DNA of 54,372 nucleotides from assembly GCA_018066965.1 (NCBI GenBank), contig JAGPVP010000017.1, positions 1 through 54,372 on the forward strand, read 5' to 3'. The DNA is from Zhongshania sp. Lineage in GTDB: Bacteria > Pseudomonadota > Gammaproteobacteria > Pseudomonadales > Spongiibacteraceae. Under the pieces are notes generated by a model, which worked only from the letters and a program-made list of their open reading frames with translations, ran no database searches and was not told the DNA's origin. Position 1 is the first letter of the stretch. Each line of letters starts with the position of its first letter. This document shows, piece by piece, positions 48,880-54,372 of the stretch. Both the position numbers and the translations under genes were made by a program.

Positions 48880-49755
48880 CTAGCAGCGTATGGCTTGGCC
48901 GGGGCTGAGCTGGTAGAAATCAACGATCTGCTGCCAGGCTTGTTCGGCAGTATCTACAATTGAAATCATATTCACGTCGTCGGGGCTAATCACACCCTCG
49001 TCACGTAAAAACTCGAGATTGATAGCTTGTCGCCAAAACTCATGGCCTATAAGAATAATAGGCACCCGTCTAGATTTGCCGGTTTGAATGAGGGTGAGTG
49101 CCTCAAATAATTCGTCGAAGGTGCCGAAGCCACCGGGGCAAACAATTAAGGCCTTGGCTCGCAGCATAAAATGCATTTTGCGTATGCCGAAATAGTGAAA
49201 GCGAAAACAGAACTCAGGACTGATATAGGGGTTGGGGGCTTGCTCGTGGGGTAGCACAATATTTAAGCCAATGGATTTACCACCGGCTTCCATGGCGCCG
49301 CGATTCGCCGCTTCCATAATACCGGGGCCGCCGCCAGTGACGACGTAAAGCTGCTCGCTTTCGTCACAGTTAGCGGAGTGCGACGCAATAAGCTCGCCTA
49401 ATTTTTGTGCCTGCTGGTAGTGGTGGCTGTTGCGTTGTTCGCGTTTTGCGGCGCGGACTTTGGCAGGGTCGCCATCGGCTTCAGCGGCTTCTAGCGCAGC
49501 ATCGGCGTTTTCGGGTGATAAAAAACGGGCGCTGCCAAAAATAACAATCGTTGATTCTACGCCGTGTTCTTTCAGCACCATTTCCGGCTTTTGTAATTCT
49601 AAGTGAAAGCGCAGGCCGCGCAGTTCTTCACGTAATAAAAAGTCTTGGTCGGTATAGGCCAGTCGGTAGGCGGCTGGTATGTCCTGTTGGTTACTTGGCA
49701 TTTCCTCGCGGGCAGAGGGAAAGTTGGCACCGCGCAATTTTGACTTATTCGGCAT
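48880..49755 (-). CDS. LOG-family (TIGR00730) nucleotide 5'-monophosphate phosphoribohydrolase-like protein
   Basis: This 291-residue protein has a Rossmann-like core with GGGPGIMEAANRGAMEAGG near residues 141-159 and PGGFGTFDELFEALT near 206-220, the signature of the lysine-decarboxylase-like (LOG) family. Characterised members remove ribose 5-phosphate from nucleotides or cytokinin precursors. An N-terminal extension of about 60 residues precedes the core (LRGLRFHLELQKPEMVL). The exact substrate is unknown. Confidence 0.85.
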   Translation of the reverse strand: MPNKSKLRGANFPSAREEMPSNQQDIPAAYRLAYTDQDFLLREELRGLRFHLELQKPEMVLKEHGVESTIVIFGSARFLSPENADAALEAAEADGDPAKVRAAKREQRNSHHYQQAQKLGELIASHSANCDESEQLYVVTGGGPGIMEAANRGAMEAGGKSIGLNIVLPHEQAPNPYISPEFCFRFHYFGIRKMHFMLRAKALIVCPGGFGTFDELFEALTLIQTGKSRRVPIILIGHEFWRQAINLEFLRDEGVISPDDVNMISIVDTAEQAWQQIVDFYQLSPGQAIRC

Positions 49756-49973
49756 GTATTATTTCCTTATTAATGACGCACTCCTATGCTGCGTCAAGTA
49801 GTGCTTGGGGGCAAGGCTTGTTTGGTGTGATGGCTTTTGGATGTGGTCGCTACGGTTTATCGCATGTGTAAAGGTCGTGAAAACACCGGTATTTCTTGTG
49901 TTGGCTTGGCTAGCAGGTATGATCTTTACAAAGACGCACGGAAGTCTATGTTTTGAAAAGGATTAGTTACAAG

Positions 49974-50027
49974 ATGATTGGCCCGTGTTTTCGTGCAGTG
50001 TGCTTCCATATTTACAGGTGCTTATGA
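49974..50027 (+). CDS. possible leader ORF overlapping the nhaA start
   Basis: A 17-codon frame (MIGPCFRAVCFHIYRCL) starts at ATG 49974, has AAAGGA about 11 bases upstream, and stops with TGA at 50025-50027. The stop overlaps the nhaA ATG at 50024 as ATGA, the geometry of translational coupling. The 268-base gap before nhaA is also long enough for a structured RNA. Coding cannot be shown by eye. Confidence 0.35.
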   Translation: MIGPCFRAVCFHIYRCL

Positions 50028-51208
50028 CGCAGTCGGATGATTCATTTATCGAACACTTTTTAAAGCAAGAATCTGCCGGCGGTATATTGCTGGTGTTTGC
50101 GAGTGTCTTGGCGATGGTGCTGGCAAATAGCCCCTTCTTCAGCTTTTACAACCTACTCATCGATACACCTGTGGTGGTGCAGGTCGGTGCGCTAAAACTC
50201 GCAAAACCTCTGTTAATGTGGGTCAACGACGGCTTTATGGCGGTGTTTTTCCTACTAGTAGGGTTAGAGCTCAAGCGGGAGTTCTTAGAAGGTGAACTGT
50301 CAGATTATCGCAAAGTGATATTGCCGGGCTTGGGCGCGATAGGTGGTATGGTGGTGCCGGCGCTAATCTATATACTGCTTAACCCCAATGATCCGGTGGC
50401 ACAGCAAGGCTGGGCGATTCCCACCGCTACCGATATTGCCTTTGCACTAGGCGTGTTGAGCTTGCTGGGTTCACGGGTGCCGCTTGCCTTGAAAGTATTT
50501 TTAACGGTATTAGCGATATTCGACGATATCGGTGCAATCCTGATTATCGCCTTTTTCTACACCAGTAAAATTTCGATGATGGCCTTGCTGATTGCTAGTG
50601 CCTGCATCGCTGTATTGTGGTGTTTGAATCGTCGTGGTGTTGATGACAAAAGCCCCTATCTTGTCGTGGGGGCGGTGATGTGGGTTGCCTTAGTCAAGTC
50701 TGGCGTTCACGCGACTTTGGCTGGTGTCGTCTTGGCAATGTTTGTACCCATGCAGGCCAAAGACCCTAAGCGGAGTTCTCCTGCAAAGTCGCTGGAACAC
50801 GATCTTCACAGCGCGGTGGCCTTTTTCATTTTACCAATCTTTGCATTTTGTAATTCTGGTATTAGTTTTAGCGGTGTTGGCTTAGAACATATTATGCATG
50901 GCGTGCCGATGGGAATTACCCTCGGTTTGTTTGCTGGTAAACAGCTTGGCGTGTTTTTGTTCTGCTGGGTAGGCATAAAACTGAATTTGACCCGCTTACC
51001 CGACGGCATGTCGTGGTGGTCTCTATATGGCACGGCGCTGCTGTGCGGTATCGGTTTTACCATGAGCTTGTTTGTGGGTTCTCTGGCGTTTGAAGAGACG
51101 GGAGTAAACCGTGTTTTTGACGAGCGCTTAGGCATCATTCTGGGATCATTATTATCCGGTGTACTGGGTTATATCGTGTTGCGCTTTAGCTTGAAGGCTA
51201 AGAATTAA
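50024..51208 (+). CDS. nhaA: Na+/H+ antiporter NhaA
   Basis: This 394-residue inner-membrane protein exchanges sodium or lithium for protons. The predicted helices include family motifs VNDGFMAVFFLLVGLELKRE, GWAIPTATDIAFALGVLSLLG and VFLTVLAIFDDIGAI, the last two containing the conserved Asp residues for ion binding. I chose ATG 50024; the frame extends to a GTG at 49985 but family members begin near here (MTQSDDSFIEHFL). A possible leader peptide overlaps the start. It is followed by the DUF1295 gene 57 bases on. Confidence 0.95.
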   Translation: MTQSDDSFIEHFLKQESAGGILLVFASVLAMVLANSPFFSFYNLLIDTPVVVQVGALKLAKPLLMWVNDGFMAVFFLLVGLELKREFLEGELSDYRKVILPGLGAIGGMVVPALIYILLNPNDPVAQQGWAIPTATDIAFALGVLSLLGSRVPLALKVFLTVLAIFDDIGAILIIAFFYTSKISMMALLIASACIAVLWCLNRRGVDDKSPYLVVGAVMWVALVKSGVHATLAGVVLAMFVPMQAKDPKRSSPAKSLEHDLHSAVAFFILPIFAFCNSGISFSGVGLEHIMHGVPMGITLGLFAGKQLGVFLFCWVGIKLNLTRLPDGMSWWSLYGTALLCGIGFTMSLFVGSLAFEETGVNRVFDERLGIILGSLLSGVLGYIVLRFSLKAKN

Positions 51209-51265
51209 GGTACAGCCTGTATTGATTCAATCAACTTTATTGCTAAGGGCGCTACAATCTTTGAT

Positions 51266-52135
51266 ATGAAATCTGCATTGAATAGTATTGCGGTTATTTT
51301 TGTTTTACTGACGTTGGTAGTTGGTGTTGCCTCGCTTTCGTCACAGGGAATGCCGCTCGTCGCGGGAATGACAGTGCCACTGTGGGTGTTAGTTTTCGCC
51401 TTGCTGAGTCAGTGGCTTGGCTTTATTCATGCCTATGTTTTTCAAACCGAGCGTTACTACGATCTCATCGGCGCACTCGCAAATTTAGGTGTTATTTTAT
51501 TCACCATAGCATTTACTGAACATCGAGATGGGCGTAGCTACTTGTTGGCGGTATGTATTGTTCTGTGGGCATTACGACTGGGGCGGTTTTTATTCGCGCG
51601 CATATTGAGCGATGGTGGCGACGGCCGGTTTGACGATATTAAACCGAACTTTTTCCGTTTTTTACTCACGTGGACCCTGCAAGGCGTTTGGGTGTTTGTT
51701 ATTCAGTTGTGCGCGATTTTGGCCATTAGTGGCGGCAGTGCGCAGCCTTTAGGTGTTATTGCGATAGTGGGCGGCGGGTGTTGGAGCTTGGGGATGCTTA
51801 TTGAAACTATTGCCGATAGCCAGAAACGCCAGTTTCGCGCCAAGCCAGAAAATAGGGATCGATATATTACGCTTGGTCTATGGTCGTGGTCGCGACACCC
51901 CAATTATTTTGGCGAGATACTTTTGTGGATCGGCGTCGCGATTATTGCGCTACCTGCTTTAAGTGGCTGGATGTATTTGGGCCTCTTGTCGCCGTGTTTT
52001 GTTATTTTTTTATTAACAAAAGTCAGTGGTATTCCCCTGTTGGAAGCTCGCGCAGATTTACGCTGGGGCGGTGATGCAGAGTATGAGCGTTATAAAACCA
52101 TGACGCCGGTATTGATTCCAAGGCGCCCGCGATAG
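51266..52135 (+). CDS. DUF1295-family membrane protein (steroid 5-alpha-reductase-like fold)
   Basis: This 289-residue integral membrane protein has about seven predicted helices and the DUF1295 signatures FQTERYYDLIGALANLG near residue 60, RFDDIKPNFFRF, and GLWSWSRHPNYFGEILLW near the C-terminal third. These motifs relate it to steroid 5-alpha reductases and isoprenylcysteine methyltransferases. Its own substrate is unknown; proximity to a steroid cluster about 42 kb away is not evidence of function. Confidence 0.85.
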   Translation: MKSALNSIAVIFVLLTLVVGVASLSSQGMPLVAGMTVPLWVLVFALLSQWLGFIHAYVFQTERYYDLIGALANLGVILFTIAFTEHRDGRSYLLAVCIVLWALRLGRFLFARILSDGGDGRFDDIKPNFFRFLLTWTLQGVWVFVIQLCAILAISGGSAQPLGVIAIVGGGCWSLGMLIETIADSQKRQFRAKPENRDRYITLGLWSWSRHPNYFGEILLWIGVAIIALPALSGWMYLGLLSPCFVIFLLTKVSGIPLLEARADLRWGGDAEYERYKTMTPVLIPRRPR

Positions 52136-52188
52136 ATCTAGTTTTAGTGATTTATATTTAAGTAAATTTGGAAAATGGATAAATAGTG

Positions 52189-53748
52189 ATGATTGAGCCC
52201 ATATTAGTGGGAGTGGCTTTTTTAGCGGGTTTAGGGTTTCGGCGCGCGGGCATGCCGCCGCTACTGGGATATTTGCTAGCGGGGTTTTTAGCGGGTGGTT
52301 TAGAACTTGGCGATGCCGACATTATTCACACCTTGTCGGAAGTGGGTATCACACTGCTGCTATTTACTATTGGCTTAAAGCTGAATATACGCGAATTACT
52401 CGCGCCGCAGATATGGGCCACGGCGTCTTTACATACCCTGATTGTGGTGCCGCTAACGACGGCAGTGTTGTTGGGACTGGTGTGGTTAATGCCGGGTGTT
52501 GATGAGATTGATACCTCGGTCGCGTGGATGTTGGCTTTCGCTCTGTCGTTTTCTAGTACCGTATTTGCGGTCAAAATTTTTGATGAGCGGGGTGAAGGCG
52601 CCGCTCTACACGCCAAAATTGCGATTGGCATTTTGGTTGTTCAGGATATTTTTGCCGTCAGCTATTTAGTTTTCTCTGCCGAGCATGCGCCGTCGCCGTG
52701 GGCGTTTGCCTTGCTGGGCCTGCCATTGCTTAGGCCTGTGTTGGTGTTTTTGTTAAAGCAGGCTGGGCACGGCGAGCTGCTGGTGCTATTTGGTATCGCC
52801 GTCGCACTGGGTAGTGCGGAATTATTTGAAGCGGTGCACTTAGAGGCGGGCTTGGGCGCTTTGCTGTTTGGTGTGCTGTTATCGAATGTAGCCAAAAGTG
52901 TCGAGTTGTATAAAAGCCTCATCAATTTTAAAGATATATTTCTTACCGCCTTTTTCCTCAGTATTGGCTACGCGGGTATGCCCAGCGGCGACATGCTACT
53001 AATGGCGCTGGCGATTGGCTCCTTAATTTTACTACGGCCACTAATCTACTTTGTGCTGCTATTGATGTTCCGCTTGCGCGCTCGGACCTCATTGTTGGTG
53101 GGCTTATCACTGTTTAATTACAGTGAGTTTGGCTTGATTGTGGCTGCGATGGCCGTGAAGGGTGGCCAGCTTCCAGCGGAATGGTTAACTACCTTAGCCG
53201 TGGCAATGGCGCTGTCGTTATTTATTGCCGTGCCATTTAACACCCATGTGCATTCACTTTATGCGCGCTTAGCGACTCGCCTGCAAAAAATGGAGCGCAG
53301 CGAATTGTTAGTGCAGGAGCGGCCCGCTGATTTGGGCGATGCAGAGATAGTTATTTTTGGCATGGGGCGTATTGGTAGCGGCGCCTACGAATACCTGAGT
53401 CAGCACTATCCGAATAAAATTATTGGGGTGGAAGAGAGTGCAGATAAAGCCCTAAAACTGAGCTTGGCGGGAATGGCTTGTGTGCCGGGGGATGCCAGTG
53501 ACCGCGATTTTCTGGAGCGTGCCGATTTGCATCGACGTAAGACGGTGTTGGTAAGCCTGACCAATCACTCCGAAAATGTCGATGTGGTTAAGCTCCTACA
53601 ACAGCTTAATTATCAAGGCAGAATTGCTGTCGTATCGCGATTTCCTGACCAACAGGAAGAGTTAATACGCATGGGTTGCATCACCTTTAACCTGTACGCA
53701 GAAGCCGGCCACGGCTTTGCTGAGCGGGTAATGGAAGAGATGATTTAA
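52189..53748 (+). CDS. CPA2-type (KefB/YbaL-like) cation/proton antiporter with TrkA-N domain
   Basis: This membrane protein of 519 residues starts at ATG 52189, next to an in-frame GTG at 52186. Twelve or so helices carry CPA2 motifs (TLSEVGITLLLFTIGLKLN, AFALSFSSTVFAVKI, KIAIGILVVQDIFA), followed by a cytoplasmic TrkA-N domain from about residue 385 (DAEIVIFGMGRIGSGAYEYL). It probably exports K+ or another cation in exchange for protons. It is the last well-defined gene in this run. Confidence 0.9.
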   Translation: MIEPILVGVAFLAGLGFRRAGMPPLLGYLLAGFLAGGLELGDADIIHTLSEVGITLLLFTIGLKLNIRELLAPQIWATASLHTLIVVPLTTAVLLGLVWLMPGVDEIDTSVAWMLAFALSFSSTVFAVKIFDERGEGAALHAKIAIGILVVQDIFAVSYLVFSAEHAPSPWAFALLGLPLLRPVLVFLLKQAGHGELLVLFGIAVALGSAELFEAVHLEAGLGALLFGVLLSNVAKSVELYKSLINFKDIFLTAFFLSIGYAGMPSGDMLLMALAIGSLILLRPLIYFVLLLMFRLRARTSLLVGLSLFNYSEFGLIVAAMAVKGGQLPAEWLTTLAVAMALSLFIAVPFNTHVHSLYARLATRLQKMERSELLVQERPADLGDAEIVIFGMGRIGSGAYEYLSQHYPNKIIGVEESADKALKLSLAGMACVPGDASDRDFLERADLHRRKTVLVSLTNHSENVDVVKLLQQLNYQGRIAVVSRFPDQQEELIRMGCITFNLYAEAGHGFAERVMEEMI

Positions 53749-53978
53749 TTTCCGCGAGTTTGCATATCTTGGTATTTGTACTAGATCAGCGTGGATGGCA
53801 AAGGGTGGCTAATTTTCTGCCTTTCACGCAATTGTGATGTTCTTTGCATTACTTATCTCCCGCACACCTGTTTATAAAAATAATCGATTTTGTGTTGATC
53901 CGTTCTAGCTTCAGCTACGTATTCCCTCAGATATAAAAAATAAAGTGGCAATAATGCTGCTGTATTGAGGTAACGGAT
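53749..53978. other. AT-rich intergenic region after the antiporter gene
   Basis: These bases hold no recognisable gene. The sequence is AT-rich and contains no strong hairpin terminator that I can see directly after the antiporter stop codon. Confidence 0.3.
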
Positions 53979-54263
53979 TTGCCCCAATCGATTGAAGCAC
54001 GTGTATTTTCAAGTCTAGACAAGCATGACACTGCGTATTTCAGCCCAGTGTCTACTTGGCGTTTATGGCCTTTTTCAACGGTCGTGGTGCTAAGTATTAT
54101 CAAATTAAATATATCTATCTGCCCAATCCTAGCTTTTTTCCGGTGGCCGCTTCGACGTGTCGCCAGTAGAGATGTTTGTCCTTTTCTTTCCGACCCAAAT
54201 GCTCCGCAAGCGGGCGGACTTTCCTGTAGTAAAGACCCACTGTATGCCTATGGAGGCAAATAA
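53979..54263 (+). CDS. possible small membrane protein, unrecognised
   Basis: A 94-codon frame starts at TTG 53979 with GAGG at 53967-53970 upstream. It contains one hydrophobic segment around residues 33-50 and ends with TAA sharing its last base with the next ATG (TAATG). The last point suggests coupling to the gene at 54263. The amino-acid composition is odd and I recognise no family, so it may be chance. Confidence 0.3.
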   Translation: MPQSIEARVFSSLDKHDTAYFSPVSTWRLWPFSTVVVLSIIKLNISICPILAFFRWPLRRVASRDVCPFLSDPNAPQAGGLSCSKDPLYAYGGK

Positions 54264-54372
54264 TGAAAATTAATGATCAACGATGGCACCAGATTGACGT
54301 CGACTCGCATTCGACTTTTCAAGGTCGTGTTCGAGGCACATTATTAAGTGCATTAATTACCCTACCTTTGTT
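54263..54372 (+). CDS. unidentified gene, 5' end only (window edge)
   Basis: The frame starts at ATG 54263 with a TGGAGGC ribosome site upstream. It reads MKINDQRWHQIDVDSHSTFQ, then GRVRGTLLSALITLPL, and runs off the window. After a polar start of about 25 residues comes a hydrophobic stretch, possibly a long signal peptide or membrane anchor. Family cannot be determined from 36 residues. Confidence 0.55.
   Translation, partial: MKINDQRWHQIDVDSHSTFQGRVRGTLLSALITLPL

Noticed and set aside
51266..52135. DUF1295 protein as part of steroid catabolism
   Set aside because: The resemblance is to the fold of 5-alpha reductases only; the gene is 42 kb from the steroid cluster in a transport gene neighbourhood.

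Overview
The window reads as a chromosomal segment of a free-living, probably marine gammaproteobacterium. Two blocks have a gene order known from Pseudomonas: trpEGDC-vfr-osmC-coq7, and dsbD-aroQ-accB-accC-prmA-dusB-fis-purH-purD-hybrid kinase (the retS position). The dispersed intergenic repeats and the steroid genes suggest a Spongiibacteraceae/Cellvibrionales-type organism, but that placement is inference. I saw no rRNA, tRNA, transposase, phage gene or CRISPR array.

Layout. (1) 1-9231, plus strand: a steroid-catabolism cluster. It holds four acyl-CoA dehydrogenases (the first cut by the window edge), a FadA5-like thiolase, two SDRs, a YfaZ-like outer-membrane protein and a FadA6-like thiolase. 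The run fadE30-ipdF-fadA6 has the same relative order as the mycobacterial genes that degrade steroid rings C/D (HIP pathway). (2) 9248-16128: an accessory stretch with a YgjP metallohydrolase, a PACE efflux pump, a DUF1778/GNAT toxin-antitoxin pair with a 19-bp palindromic operator, a NADAR protein, a GST, a tiny DUF2986 gene, a P450 with its TetR regulator, and a DUF3010 gene. (3) 16198-28199: selO, plsB, a GNAT enzyme, the trp operon with a leader peptide ending in Trp-Arg-Trp, vfr with divergent osmC, a VOC protein and coq7. (4) 28240-41538, minus strand: a RetS-like hybrid kinase, purine genes, fis, dusB, prmA, biotin carboxylase subunits, aroQ and dsbD. (5) 41696-54372: a copper-chaperone/DUF2333/YajG operon, adenosine kinase, PBP1b, ModF-like ABC protein, LOG protein, NhaA, DUF1295 protein, a KefB-type transporter and the start of an unidentified gene.

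The most unusual structure lies between the genes. A ~24-nt inverted-repeat family (core GGGAGACGGGAGACGC) occurs seven times, each copy as two facing arms around a variable spacer. Five copies sit at successive junctions of the steroid cluster, one between trpC and vfr, and one between purH and purD. Two more repeat families occur: one shared by 129-265 and the trp leader (21468-21625), the other at 5515-5556 and 27405-27550. All positions, alignments and pairings were worked out by eye. Functional names rest on recognised family motifs and remembered homologues, not on searches.
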